A stretch of 64,000 nt of DNA, taken from positions 1 to 64,000 of the forward strand of contig JANQJW010000113.1 of the NCBI GenBank assembly GCA_028281445.1. Reading direction: 5' to 3'. The notes below the pieces were generated by a model, which made no database searches, was not told the origin of the DNA, and was given only the letters and a program-made list of their open reading frames with translations. This DNA is from Planctomycetota bacterium (GTDB taxonomy: Bacteria > Planctomycetota > PLA2 > JAEUHO01). The translations under genes were made by a program, and so were the position numbers. Position 1 is the stretch's first letter. Each line of letters starts with the position of its first letter. Shown in pieces: positions 1 through 8,980 of this stretch.

Positions 1-677
1 CCCGCGACGATCGTCATGTGGAACGGGGCGCCGAAGCTGCGCGTAAGGAACCACGACGCGATGTCCAGGGCCGCACCGCCCGACGCGGCGAGGATCAGGA
101 GCGCGCGGGGCTTGCCCGTCACGCGGCTGAAGCAGAGGCCGAGCGAGAGCAGCAGGGCCAGCACGGCGAAGCCGAACAGGTGGTTGTGTGCAGAGATGAG
201 GAGCGGCCCCAGGGGGTAGCCGCCGCCGGACTTCGTCACGGCCAGCGTCTCCTGGTACGTGGAGAACGGCAACCCCTCCTGCTCGCCGCCTTCGACGTGG
301 CACGACCCGCAGGTTTCGATCGACGTGAAGATCTTCTCGACCGTGGGCCAGTCTGCCTCGAGCGCCCCGGCCTCCACCCAATCGAGGATCAGCTTGCGGT
401 TGGTCAGAGTGATTTCGTCTTCGGGTTCGTTGCCACCCAGGTACTGCGACATGTTCATGGGGTCGCCGTAAGGCAGAGCGGGGTCGAGCACGAGGTGGAG
501 CCGCGTCTTGCCGGGCTCGCCGTGGTAGCGCTTGAGGACCGCGTCGGGCTTCGGCGGCTGCCCCCCACCGACCTGCTCCCAGAGGTTGCGCTGCGCCAGC
601 AAGGCGAAACCGAGGACGAGGCAGACGAAGCACCCGATCGCGAGGCGAAGGGAGCCGGGCAGGTCGCGGAGCGTCAT
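1..677 (-). CDS. Membrane-bound heme c protein (3' end beyond window)
   Basis: Read on the minus strand from the ATG at 677; the frame stays open to the left edge, so the C-terminus is missing. An N-terminal membrane segment (about residues 12-30) is followed by a soluble stretch with one heme c motif, CGSCH, and then at least two hydrophobic segments. This suggests a membrane-anchored monoheme cytochrome with its heme outside the cytoplasm. The partner enzyme is unknown. The next heme protein in the window (the two-heme cytochrome ending at 2045) is on the same strand, separated by two plus-strand lipoprotein genes. Family not recognised beyond the CxxCH motif and topology. Confidence 0.7.
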   Translation of the reverse strand, partial: MTLRDLPGSLRLAIGCFVCLVLGFALLAQRNLWEQVGGGQPPKPDAVLKRYHGEPGKTRLHLVLDPALPYGDPMNMSQYLGGNEPEDEITLTNRKLILDWVEAGALEADWPTVEKIFTSIETCGSCHVEGGEQEGLPFSTYQETLAVTKSGGGYPLGPLLISAHNHLFGFAVLALLLSLGLCFSRVTGKPRALLILAASGGAALDIASWFLTRSFGAPFHMTIVA

Positions 678-791
678 GCGCGCAATCCTAGCGGCCGAGC
701 GGCACATGTTCAGACATGCGAACGGACCCGCTGGACGAACGCGGAATCGGCAGGATGCTCGGTTCGGGATGCGGTGGAGCCCGGAGTCTCC

Positions 792-1208
792 ATGCCCCGT
801 CTACTTCCCGTTTGCGCTCTGCTTGCCCTGCTCCCGCTCGCCACCGGCTGCGCGGCCGTGGTCGCCGGTGCCGCCGGCTACGGCGCCTACAAGTACGCAG
901 GCAACAACTCCCAGCGCGCCTACGCCGCAGACGGTGAGACCACGTGGCTGGCCGCGGTCGACGCGATGCGCGAGGCGGGCTACCCGATGGACCCCGAAGC
1001 CCCCTACACCAACAGCACGGTCACGGTCGGTGACGCCCGCGTGCGCGTGCAGACGGCGAGCGACGGCGTGACGCACGTGCTGGTGCGCGTCGGCACGTTC
1101 GACAACCAGAGCAACCGCGACAAGGCGCGGCGCATCCTGGACGGCATCGACGCGCGGCTGGCCCCGGCGGCCGAGCCGACGCCGACCGAGCCGCCCCCGG
1201 TCAGCTAG
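792..1208 (+). CDS. DUF3568-type lipoprotein
   Basis: Start chosen at the ATG that begins a clear lipoprotein signal with lipobox LATGC; the frame is open further upstream but that part overlaps the preceding minus-strand gene. The 138-residue product has a small glycine/alanine-rich stretch after the Cys, then a compact alpha/beta domain typical of DUF3568 proteins, and a proline/threonine-rich tail. DUF3568 lipoproteins are common in planctomycetes and deltaproteobacteria and have no known function. The product is expected to be lipid-anchored in the envelope. The family assignment is from memory of the pattern, so moderately sure. Confidence 0.7.
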   Translation: MPRLLPVCALLALLPLATGCAAVVAGAAGYGAYKYAGNNSQRAYAADGETTWLAAVDAMREAGYPMDPEAPYTNSTVTVGDARVRVQTASDGVTHVLVRVGTFDNQSNRDKARRILDGIDARLAPAAEPTPTEPPPVS

Positions 1209-1296
1209 TTGTCGTTGCCGCCGACAGAAGTCCCAGGGGAGGCGAGACGGCCTCGTTGAAGACCCGCGGGCTGCACCGCGGAGTACCCTGTTCGCC

Positions 1297-2034
1297 ATGA
1301 TCCGAACGGCACTTCTGGCGGTCGCGCTCCTGGCCCTGTTCGTCGCGCTCGTGGGCTGTGGCAATACGAGCACGACCACGCCCATGACCATGGCTCCCAC
1401 GAACACGACCCCGCCCGTCCAGGTCGGGCCGTGCGGCTCGGCGGCGCCGGCCACGTTCGAGCTCACCTTCACCGGCACGTGGAACGGCACGACGCACGCG
1501 GGCAACTTCCCGAGCGGCGCGCACTTCTCCGCGCCTGTCGGCGGCACGCACCGCACGCAGGACATCATCTGGGTCCGCAACGGCGTCAACGTGGCGACGA
1601 ACGGCATCGAAGTGATGGCCGAGCAGGGCGGAACCGCGACGCTGCTCGCCGAGATCGACGGCTACATCGCCAGCGGCGATGCGGGCGTGAAGATCGTCGC
1701 CGCAGGCGGCACCAGCGCCGCGGGCTCGGTGAGCGTGCAGTTCACGGCCACGATGGACCATCCGCTGTTGAGCATCGTGTCGATGGTCGCCCCCAGCCCC
1801 GATTGGTTCGTGGGCGTGGCGAACTTCGACCTCTGTCAGGGCGGCACGTGGATCGACGACGTGACGATCGACCTCAACCCGGTCTACGACGCCGGCACGG
1901 ACAACGGCGCGTCGTTCACCGACGACATCGATCAAACGCCGCATTTCCCGATTCGCCTGGTCTCCGACGAGGGCACCCACTTCACGACGCCCCATCCCCC
2001 CATCGCGACGCTGCGCATCCGCCGAATCTCGTAG
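1297..2034 (+). CDS. Spondin-domain lipoprotein
   Basis: A 245-residue exported protein with lipobox ALVGC, a Thr/Pro-rich linker to about residue 40, and a single domain over the rest. Hallmarks of the spondin_N fold are visible: FTGTWN near the start, the stretch HPLLSIVSMVAPSPDWFVGV around residues 150-170, then YDAGTDNG. In animals this domain is found in extracellular-matrix spondins. Bacterial copies are secreted proteins of unknown role, possibly binding lipid or sugar. Two cysteines (around 48 and 178) may form a disulfide. It is convergent with the two-heme cytochrome, 10 bases from that gene's stop. Confidence 0.85.
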   Translation: MIRTALLAVALLALFVALVGCGNTSTTTPMTMAPTNTTPPVQVGPCGSAAPATFELTFTGTWNGTTHAGNFPSGAHFSAPVGGTHRTQDIIWVRNGVNVATNGIEVMAEQGGTATLLAEIDGYIASGDAGVKIVAAGGTSAAGSVSVQFTATMDHPLLSIVSMVAPSPDWFVGVANFDLCQGGTWIDDVTIDLNPVYDAGTDNGASFTDDIDQTPHFPIRLVSDEGTHFTTPHPPIATLRIRRIS

Positions 2035-2044
2035 CCGCCGCTCG

Positions 2045-3403
2045 TCAGAGCGTCTTCAGGTACTCGAGGAGCGCGCGCTTCTCTTCTTCGGAGAGCTTGT
2101 CAGGGAACGTGTGCCCCGCGGCCGACTTGCCGTGAGCGGTGGTATCGAACCACTGGCGCTTCCCGTGCTTCGTCGACGTCTCGGGCACGGCGTTCACGGC
2201 CTCGATGACCAGGCCGACGCGCGCCTTGTCATAGCCCTTCGGTTCCCGGCGCCACACGCGCGGGCGCTGCTCCGAACGCAACAGGTGCCAAAGCGTCGGG
2301 ACCGAGCCGTTGTGCAAGTAGGGCGCGCTCGCCCAGATGCCGTGAAGCGGCGGCGCGACGTAGCCTCGCGGGTCGGTGCGCACCCCTTCGGGGTCGTAGC
2401 CGGTGAGCCAGCTGTTTGCGTAGGTCTTGCGGTCTTCGACACGCAGCGCGTCCAGGCGCGCACGGTCGGTACCCAGCTTCTCCATGGGCACGAGGCGATT
2501 CGGATAGCGGCCGCCTTCGCCATAGGTGCCGTGGCAGGAGGCGCAGTTCTTGTCGAATACCGGCTTGCCCTGCTGCGCCAACGCGCGGTCGATCGGGTAC
2601 GGGTACCTCGGGGCCTCGACCGTCTTGAGGTAGGCCTCGATGTGGCGGAAGTCGTCCTCGAACCCACGCACCTTCTCGGGCGTGTTCGTGGGTACCAGGA
2701 TGAACGGCATGAGCGCGCGGTGGCCGACCTTGGCCGTGCCGTCGATGTATAGATGCGTGCGGTGCTTGTAGTGCCACCACGGCGGCGCATCGAGGTCGTG
2801 ATGGGGCAACCGCAGACGCCGCCGCGGCGGCACGACGTTGAGGTCCTGGTCGCGGAACTGCAGCAGCACGATGCTGAAGACCACGGCGTTGGTCGTACCG
2901 ACGGTGTCGCCGTGCGGGATCATCGCACTGGCGAGGTCGGCGCGCGTCAGCGGGCGCTTGAGGATGCGGCGGACCTTGGCGACATCCTCGACGAAGCTCT
3001 GCAACGCGAGGTTCGTGTTGCCGAGACCGAGGTGCACGCGACCTGCCACCTCGCCGCCGTGGCACGTGAAGCAGTTCATGTGATAGCCCTGCTTGGTGCG
3101 CGTGAGCTGGAGCGGCGGCCCGTCGGGTTCGTCCGGGCGCGGCGTGAACCCGTAGCGTGCGTAGATCTGCGCACGACGACTCTCGGCGTCTGCCTTCTCG
3201 GCAGCGGCGCGCTGGCTCTCCGGCCATGCCTGCCAGAGGTTGTCGAAGACCTCCGCATCCAGCGTCGCGGGGAGATACGGCGTGTCGAGGATGTTGCGGT
3301 AGCCCCGAGCGGCGTCGGCACCCGGTGCATCGCCGGCCGTCGCCACGTCGATCTCGACGAGCACGAGCAGGACGAACCCGAGGAGAAGCAGCAGGCGGGA
3401 CAT
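2045..3403 (-). CDS. Two-heme c-type cytochrome, peroxidase/RoxA-like
   Basis: The start at 3403 gives a clean Sec signal (MSRLLLLLGFVLLVLV). The 452-residue product carries two CxxCH heme sites, CFTCH at residues 111-115 and CASCH at 287-291, with the second inside a typical cytochrome c domain (GKPVFDKNCASCHGTYGEGG). Between them is an APPWWHYKHR-type segment of the kind seen in RoxA/di-heme peroxidase relatives. The C-terminus has the usual APYLHNGSVPTLWHLL motif. The family reduces peroxide or oxidises organic substrates in the periplasm; the substrate here cannot be told. The longer frame to 3664 overlaps the upstream divergent gene and was not used. Confidence 0.85.
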   Translation of the reverse strand: MSRLLLLLGFVLLVLVEIDVATAGDAPGADAARGYRNILDTPYLPATLDAEVFDNLWQAWPESQRAAAEKADAESRRAQIYARYGFTPRPDEPDGPPLQLTRTKQGYHMNCFTCHGGEVAGRVHLGLGNTNLALQSFVEDVAKVRRILKRPLTRADLASAMIPHGDTVGTTNAVVFSIVLLQFRDQDLNVVPPRRRLRLPHHDLDAPPWWHYKHRTHLYIDGTAKVGHRALMPFILVPTNTPEKVRGFEDDFRHIEAYLKTVEAPRYPYPIDRALAQQGKPVFDKNCASCHGTYGEGGRYPNRLVPMEKLGTDRARLDALRVEDRKTYANSWLTGYDPEGVRTDPRGYVAPPLHGIWASAPYLHNGSVPTLWHLLRSEQRPRVWRREPKGYDKARVGLVIEAVNAVPETSTKHGKRQWFDTTAHGKSAAGHTFPDKLSEEEKRALLEYLKTL

Positions 3404-3518
3404 GGGTTCAAGGGTATCCGTCGAGGAACGAGTGAGCGGCTCAACACGGCGACGGAATCCGCCGCACGCAGGTTTCAGCGCCGCAGCGGTACCATCGGCG
3501 CCCCCGCGGAGTCTGATC

Positions 3519-4370
3519 ATGCGCATGCCCTTGACCGCTCTTCTTGCTGCTCTCTTCCTCGGCCTCCTCGGCGGCTGCCAGGCCTTGCGTCTTCCGACCC
3601 TGATGGAGAACGCCACGCACAGCATCGACCGCACAGGCGCCCTCATGCAGTCCATGGAGGGCAAGATCGATCAGACGAACACCGCCATGGGCGAGATGCA
3701 GCCCGCGCTGGCCGAGAGCGCCAAGCTGCGCGCGCCCATCGAGAACATGGTCGCGCCGATCCAGGCGGTGGCAGGCCTCGAAGGGCCGATGACGCGCGTC
3801 GCAGGGCTCGGTCCCGCCATGGAGAGCGTCGCCGGACTCAAGCCGTCCATGGATCGCGTCGCGGCTTTGGGACCGAAGATGCAAGCCGTGGCCAACTTGC
3901 GCGAGCCCATGCAGCAGGTCGCAGGACTCAAGTCGACGATGGCGTCCGTCGCGGAGCTGGGGCGCCCGATGGGCGACGTGGCGTCGCTGCGACAATCGAT
4001 GCTCGACGTCGCGGGTCTCAAGCCGTCGATGGACGACATCGCAGGTCTGAAACCGACGATGGACGCCGTTGCCGCACTGCGCGAGCCGATGGTCGCCGTC
4101 GCCGACCTGAAGAGCACGATGCAGAGCGTCGCGTCCCTCGGCCCGAGCATGGACCGCGTCGCCGAGCTCAAGCGGCCGATGGAAGCGATGGCGCAGCTGA
4201 GCGAGGACATGAACGAGCTCGCGACGGCCTTCGAACAGGGCGAGATGGAGCTCGATCTCTCGCCGATCTACAACGCCGCCTTGATTGGGCTCGGCCTCAT
4301 CTTCCTCGCCGTCTTCCTCGCCGTGTACCTGGCCCTGCGCATGAACGCGAAGCGCATGCGTACGCCCTAG
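3519..4370 (+). CDS. Lipoprotein with 15 decapeptide repeats and a C-terminal membrane anchor
   Basis: A 283-residue product with lipobox LLGGC at Cys20. From residue 84 (base 3768) there are about fifteen consecutive ten-residue units of the pattern VAxLxxxMxx (for example VAGLKPSMDR), ending near residue 233. A hydrophobic helix (about 253-275) and a basic tail follow. The fixed spacing of V, L and M suggests a long amphipathic helix or rod between an outer-leaflet lipid anchor and the transmembrane helix. The repeats are diverged in DNA, so this is an old, selected architecture. No family was recognised. Divergent from the two-heme cytochrome. Confidence 0.85.
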   Translation: MRMPLTALLAALFLGLLGGCQALRLPTLMENATHSIDRTGALMQSMEGKIDQTNTAMGEMQPALAESAKLRAPIENMVAPIQAVAGLEGPMTRVAGLGPAMESVAGLKPSMDRVAALGPKMQAVANLREPMQQVAGLKSTMASVAELGRPMGDVASLRQSMLDVAGLKPSMDDIAGLKPTMDAVAALREPMVAVADLKSTMQSVASLGPSMDRVAELKRPMEAMAQLSEDMNELATAFEQGEMELDLSPIYNAALIGLGLIFLAVFLAVYLALRMNAKRMRTP

Positions 4371-4488
4371 CGTCGGCGGCCTGCCCGGCATGGTGGCGTT
4401 GGGCGCGTGGGTCTTCTACGTGGCAAGGCACCGCGTTCAACCGACTCGGCGGAGGCGTATCGACGGGACGTGCGTATGATCCCCACGC

Positions 4489-6330
4489 ATGCAAGCGGCG
4501 ACGAACCCCACCCGCAGCATCCCGCGCGACATCGCGGCCGCATGGCGACTCCTGCTGGCCTTCTGGCGACGCGCTCTGCTCTACGGCATCACCTTCGAGG
4601 TCGTACTCCTGGTCTTGCTTGGCCCGGGCCTCCTGTGGGTGCTTCAGGAGGCACTCGCCTTCACATCGGCCCAGGCCGTCGTGAACTACGACATCAAGGG
4701 CCTCGTTTTGAGCGTCCGCGGTGTCCTGCTCTTGATGCTCGCCGCGCTGATCATCTCGTTCGTCGCCTTGGTCGGCCTCTCCGGTCCCGCCCTCATGGCG
4801 GCCGCCGCGCACGAGGGCCGCACGATGAGCCTCGCTTCCGTCCGGCGTCGAATCTGGAACGTCTTCCCGCGGCTCGCCTCCCCCGCCGTGCTGTTCTTCG
4901 CACTGCTCATCGCCGTCGCGGGCCCGCTTCTCGCCTTGCTTGCGGGCTTCCTCGGGTCCGTGCTCTTGCTCCCATTCGGGGGCAGCCTCAAGACCGACGA
5001 CCTGCCGGAGGTGATCGCCAACGTGCCCGGCGTGTTCGCGCTGCTCGCCGTCGGTGTGTTGATCGGCGCGTATCTCTTCTGTCGCTGGTGCCTCGTGTTC
5101 CCGTTCCTCTATCTCGAACAATGCACGCTGCGCCAGGCCATGCGCCGCAGTGCGCGCACGATGCGCGGGCACTACGCGTACGCGGGCCGCCTCCTGCTCA
5201 CCAACGAGCTGTTCAGCGCCATCGGGGTCGGCGCTGCGACGCTCCTGATGGCCGGCATCAGCTATGGCGCCCTTCAGACCGTGGACTTGGACGGCGCGGC
5301 GTTTCGCTGGCTCCTCGCCTTCCTCATGGTGGTGACGGCGCTTGTCGTCGGTGCAGCGGTCACGCTGATGGTGTCACGCACCATGGCCCTACTGACCATC
5401 CTCTACAAGCGGCTGCGAGGTGAGGAGGCGCAGAGCCTCGGCGACATCCCCGACGAAACGCAGGCCGGCATCCGAGCCCGGTGGGTCGTTGCCGGCGTCC
5501 TGGTCCTGATCGTCGCGGGCACCCTGCTGTCCCTGCCCGAGGTCAACGACGAGCTGAACAAGCTGGACCGCCGCGCCAAGATCACCGCGCACCGCGGCAG
5601 CTCCATCGAGGCGCCCGAAAACACGCTGGCGGCCGTCCGCCTCGCGGTCGAGGACCGCGCCGACTACGCCGAGATCGACATCATGCAGGCGAAGGACGGC
5701 ACGCTCGTCATGCTGCACGACGAGAACCTCCGCCGCGTGGCCGGTGTCGATCGAAACATCTGGGATCTCACGAAAGAAGATCTCGACAAGCTCGAGGTCG
5801 GGAGCTGGCACGACGAGAAGTACCGCGGGGAGCCCATCGTGACGCTGGGCGAGGTGCTGGCGTTCGCACACGGGAAGATCAAGCTGAACATCGAGCTGAA
5901 GGTCCACAAGCGGGAGGACAAGAACTTCGCCCGGTCCGCACTCGCCGTGATCAACGAGCACGGCTTCCATGACGAGTGCGTCATCACGTCGCTCGACTAC
6001 GGCATCCTGCAAGAGATCCGGCGCCGGCAACCCATGCTACGGCTCGGGATGATCATCTCGGCCATCGTGGGTCGTCCGGAGCGCCTCGACGTCGACTTCT
6101 ACAGCACGCAGCCGCTGATCGCGAAGCGCAAGTTCATCCGCAGCGCCCACAGAGCGGATCGCCAGGTCCATGTCTGGACGCTGAACACGCGTAAGGAGAT
6201 CAACAAGGCGCTCGACGACGGCGCCGACAACATCATCACGGACGTGCCGCGCCTGGCGCGGGAGGTGCTGGACGCGCGCACGCCCGCAGACGAGCTGAAG
6301 GCCGCGATCGTGCGGCTCTTCAAGGAGTAG
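4489..6330 (+). CDS. Membrane-bound glycerophosphodiester phosphodiesterase
   Basis: A 613-residue protein. Residues 1-330 form a multi-helix membrane domain of the GPDPase-membrane type; residues about 365-600 form the catalytic GDPD TIM barrel. Catalytic landmarks are HRG with His368, EAPENT just after it, EIDIMQAKDGTLVMLHD with His410, and the closing VWTLNTRKEINKALDDGAD and ITDVPR. The enzyme hydrolyses glycerophosphodiesters to glycerol-3-phosphate plus an alcohol, for lipid recycling or polar-lipid remodelling. The membrane domain places it at the cytoplasmic membrane. Start ATG 4489 gives the complete membrane domain. Convergent with the following DUF3313 gene, with a hairpin over both stops. 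Confidence 0.92.
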   Translation: MQAATNPTRSIPRDIAAAWRLLLAFWRRALLYGITFEVVLLVLLGPGLLWVLQEALAFTSAQAVVNYDIKGLVLSVRGVLLLMLAALIISFVALVGLSGPALMAAAAHEGRTMSLASVRRRIWNVFPRLASPAVLFFALLIAVAGPLLALLAGFLGSVLLLPFGGSLKTDDLPEVIANVPGVFALLAVGVLIGAYLFCRWCLVFPFLYLEQCTLRQAMRRSARTMRGHYAYAGRLLLTNELFSAIGVGAATLLMAGISYGALQTVDLDGAAFRWLLAFLMVVTALVVGAAVTLMVSRTMALLTILYKRLRGEEAQSLGDIPDETQAGIRARWVVAGVLVLIVAGTLLSLPEVNDELNKLDRRAKITAHRGSSIEAPENTLAAVRLAVEDRADYAEIDIMQAKDGTLVMLHDENLRRVAGVDRNIWDLTKEDLDKLEVGSWHDEKYRGEPIVTLGEVLAFAHGKIKLNIELKVHKREDKNFARSALAVINEHGFHDECVITSLDYGILQEIRRRQPMLRLGMIISAIVGRPERLDVDFYSTQPLIAKRKFIRSAHRADRQVHVWTLNTRKEINKALDDGADNIITDVPRLAREVLDARTPADELKAAIVRLFKE

Positions 6331-6342
6331 GGTCGCCCCTAC
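6327..6342. repeat. Small palindrome over two convergent stops
   Basis: GTAGGG and CCCTAC arms separated by TCGC. It includes the stop of the phosphodiesterase gene and the last codons of the convergent DUF3313 gene. Its right part, GGGTCGCCCCTAC, recurs at 14121 and 37786. It may serve as a bidirectional terminator or be a trace of a REP-like family. Confidence 0.5.
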
Positions 6343-7049
6343 TTGACTCCGTGCTGCTGATCCATGAAGTCGAGCAGCCGGTCGGACCACTCGAGGAACG
6401 CCCCCTCGACGGCCCGCCACTTCTGCTTGGCCTCCGTACCCCGCGTGCTGCCGCTGATGCGTTCGATCACGCGGACGAAGACCTCGCCGGTCTGCGCGTC
6501 CATCATCACGGCCTCGATGGCGGCGCTGCCGGTCCCGATGGCAGGCTTGCCGTCTTCCATCTCGTCGACGGGTACGAGGTCGGTGATCGCGACGCGGAGG
6601 CGGAGTACGTGATCCGCCGGCTTGTCGACCACCGAGTAGTACGGATCGACGCGCGCGACAAGCATCTCGCGGAACGCGTCGGTCGCACGCTTGCGTAGAT
6701 CCTCGGGGATCTTCTCGGTCTCGGAGCCTGGTAGCGGCACCACGACGATCTCATCGATCATGAGGTTGTCGTACGTGCGTAGATCCATGCCCGGCTTCTG
6801 CCAGACCCATGTCGACGCATCTTTCGGATCTTGCGTGAGAAGGTCGTAGCCCTTCATCCAGCCAGTCCCCTTGGGCCGTGTAGCGGTGGTCGACACCGTG
6901 GCGGGCGGGCAGCAAGGCGGCGGGCAACACGGCTGGGGACAGCAAGGCGGCGGCGCGCAGCAACCACCGGCGTAGTACCCCGGCGTACCCGAGCATGCGC
7001 CGGCCAGGACGGCCAGCACGCTCACAAGGACGATCGAACCTCTAGCCAT
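6339..7049 (-). CDS. DUF3313-type lipoprotein with Cys/Pro-rich linker
   Basis: Start at 7049 (MARGSIVLVSVLAVLAGACSG) gives a lipobox signal; this ATG lies inside the last codons of the upstream HEAT gene (8-base overlap), implying coupled translation. After the lipidated Cys comes a low-complexity stretch of CCPP/CCPQ units (about residues 25-45), then a 180-residue domain with YDLL, WVWQKPGMDLRTYDNLMIDE and a C-terminal helix, as in DUF3313. Family members are outer-membrane lipoproteins of unknown function. The cysteine cluster could bind metal or form disulfides, but may be just low-complexity linker. Confidence 0.8.
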   Translation of the reverse strand: MARGSIVLVSVLAVLAGACSGTPGYYAGGCCAPPPCCPQPCCPPPCCPPATVSTTATRPKGTGWMKGYDLLTQDPKDASTWVWQKPGMDLRTYDNLMIDEIVVVPLPGSETEKIPEDLRKRATDAFREMLVARVDPYYSVVDKPADHVLRLRVAITDLVPVDEMEDGKPAIGTGSAAIEAVMMDAQTGEVFVRVIERISGSTRGTEAKQKWRAVEGAFLEWSDRLLDFMDQQHGVK

Positions 7050-8565
7050 CGTAGGGCTCCCCCCAGTAGGACTCGTAGAGCTTCTCCATCTTCTCGGAGA
7101 GCGGCGGCAGCTGATCCGGCACCTTGAAGGTGCGCTTGTTCTCGTGCCACCAGCGCTGCCACTCGTGGCGGTTTCTACCAAACTCCTGTGCCGTCAAGAT
7201 CGTGAGCGACAGGAGGAACTCGTCCGTGAAGCGATGCTCCGCGCCCGCGCGACGTCCGCGGATCTGCAGCGGCCCGACGAGCTGTGAGCCCTTGATCAGC
7301 GCTTCGACCGACCGGATGTCGCGGATGCGACCGAGCCCGTGGATGCGCGCGCGGCCGCTCGCAATCGTGAGCCCGCGGAAGGGATGGCGGGACAACACAT
7401 CGATCGACTTGGCGCTGCCGTGGCGTCCGATCGACTTGAGGGTCAGCGCGAACATCTCCTCGTCCTGCTTGTACATGTGCTTGCGACGGCGCAGGAAGCG
7501 ATGCAGCTGCTTGAGCGCGGGCTCGTACTTCATCCAGCCGAGCGTGTCGATGGTCACCATGCGCACGCCGCGGTCCTTGTAGCGCAGCCCGCGGGCCAGC
7601 TCGTGCACGACCTTGGGATGCATGACACCCCCGGTACGCTCGATGGCTGCCGTGATGGCGCCTTCGTCCTTGGACTTGAAGGCGGCCTTGAGCGTGTCGA
7701 CAGCGCCCTTGACGTCATCGTCGCTCGGCACGTCGTTGCGCACGAGCGGCGTGTTGTTGGGTCCGCGTGACGGCAGCATATCTTCAGTGCCGTACTTCTG
7801 GCCCCAGTACGCCTCCCAGTGGCGCCGCACGTCTTCAGGCACGGACGGGCGCTGCTCGGCGACCTTCCAGTTGCGCTTGTTCTGGTTCCACCAGCGCGCC
7901 CAGTCGTTGATGATCTCGCCGTGGTCCTGGCCGGTCAGGACCCGTAGCGCGACGTAGAAGTCCTTGCGGAACACGCCGCGCCACTTCGAGTCGACGCCCG
8001 AGATGCCGCGGCCGCCGGCCTTCTGCCCCGCCTTGACGAGCGCGTCCACGGCGTCGTTGTGCCGGATGTTGCCCAGCCCCATGAGGCGTGCCTTGCCCAC
8101 GTCGCGCGTGAGGTAGCGGAAGGGATGGTCGGAGAGGATCTTCACCGACTTCTTGTTGCCGTGGCGCCCGATCTCCTTGAGGAGGTGCGCGAAGAGGTTC
8201 TCGTTCTCGCCCAGCTTGCGGTTCGAGCGATAGAGGCGGTGCAGCTGATCCAGCGCCTTCTCCGACTTCATGCTGCCGAGGACGCGGATCGCCTCTTCGA
8301 CCACGGCCTGGCTCTTCTTGCGGAGCGCGCGACCAAGCTGCGTGATAATGCGCGGGTCTTCGGAAACCGCCGCCTGTTGGATGGCAAAGACCTGGGCGTC
8401 TTCACCCTCCGACCGCAGTGCGGTCCGCAGGTTCGAGAGAACGGCGTCGACCCGCTCCTTCGTCGGCTGCCCGTTGTCTGCGTACGCGTTTTCTGCAATG
8501 GTGCCGCCGATGCCACCAAACAAGCAGCAAACCGACAGCACCGCGGCGAGAGTTCGCCTGCCCAT
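7042..8565 (-). CDS. Exported HEAT-repeat protein with two duplicated halves
   Basis: A 507-residue protein starting at 8565 with a signal peptide (MGRRTLAAVLSVCCLFGGIG). It consists of two homologous halves, about 40-275 and 305-505. Each has HEAT-like helical repeats (LKEIGRHGNKKS and LKSIGRHGSAKS; HPFRYLT and HPFRGLT; ARLMGLGNIR and ARIHGLGRIR) and closes with a Trp-rich tail (WARWWNQNKRNWKV and WQRWWHENKRTFKV). This is an internal tandem duplication. HEAT repeats are protein-binding solenoids; the ligand is unknown. First gene of a two-gene unit with the DUF3313 lipoprotein. Confidence 0.85.
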   Translation of the reverse strand: MGRRTLAAVLSVCCLFGGIGGTIAENAYADNGQPTKERVDAVLSNLRTALRSEGEDAQVFAIQQAAVSEDPRIITQLGRALRKKSQAVVEEAIRVLGSMKSEKALDQLHRLYRSNRKLGENENLFAHLLKEIGRHGNKKSVKILSDHPFRYLTRDVGKARLMGLGNIRHNDAVDALVKAGQKAGGRGISGVDSKWRGVFRKDFYVALRVLTGQDHGEIINDWARWWNQNKRNWKVAEQRPSVPEDVRRHWEAYWGQKYGTEDMLPSRGPNNTPLVRNDVPSDDDVKGAVDTLKAAFKSKDEGAITAAIERTGGVMHPKVVHELARGLRYKDRGVRMVTIDTLGWMKYEPALKQLHRFLRRRKHMYKQDEEMFALTLKSIGRHGSAKSIDVLSRHPFRGLTIASGRARIHGLGRIRDIRSVEALIKGSQLVGPLQIRGRRAGAEHRFTDEFLLSLTILTAQEFGRNRHEWQRWWHENKRTFKVPDQLPPLSEKMEKLYESYWGEPYDG

Positions 8566-8648
8566 GTCGAATGCCTCCGGTTTCGGACGTTGATTCCCTG
8601 AGGTCGCAAAGGCTACCACAGCGCAACCTGGGGCCGTATCGTCCGCGG

Positions 8649-8980
8649 ATGCATCGCTCCAACCTCCAGAGCCGTGCACGCCACCTGGTGCTGCGAGGGG
8701 CGTCGTGGCTCGCGCCGCCGGGCGACGATCCGGTGCCGGACCTCCGCGCGCGTTCACGCGTCATGGTCGTCTACGTCAACTTCCGACTCGGCAACGCCGC
8801 CATCGTTCCGGACTCGGGACCCATGCATCTGGCGATCGCCGTCGGCGCGCCACCGTCGCGCTGTTCCGCAACGGGGACCACGGCAAGTGGGGTCCGCAGG
8901 AAGGCGAGGGCACGGTCATTCACGACCCCGACGGACAGGAAGCCGATGGCGTCGTGCGCGCAGTACGCAATCCGATCTAG
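8649..8980 (+). pseudogene. Remnant of a GT9 (heptosyltransferase-like) glycosyltransferase
   Basis: From ATG 8649 the frame encodes an N-terminus ending in RVMVVYVNFRLGNAA, which matches the start of glycosyltransferase family 9. It passes directly into DSGPMHLAIAVGAP, a motif from that family's C-terminal domain. A one-base shift near 8852 is then needed to continue with TVALFRNGDHGKWGP to the stop at 8980. The central part of the enzyme, roughly 200 residues, is missing. So this is an internal deletion plus a frameshift in a former LPS/glycan transferase. It converges with the next pseudogene, overlapping by the four bases CTAG. Confidence 0.75.
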
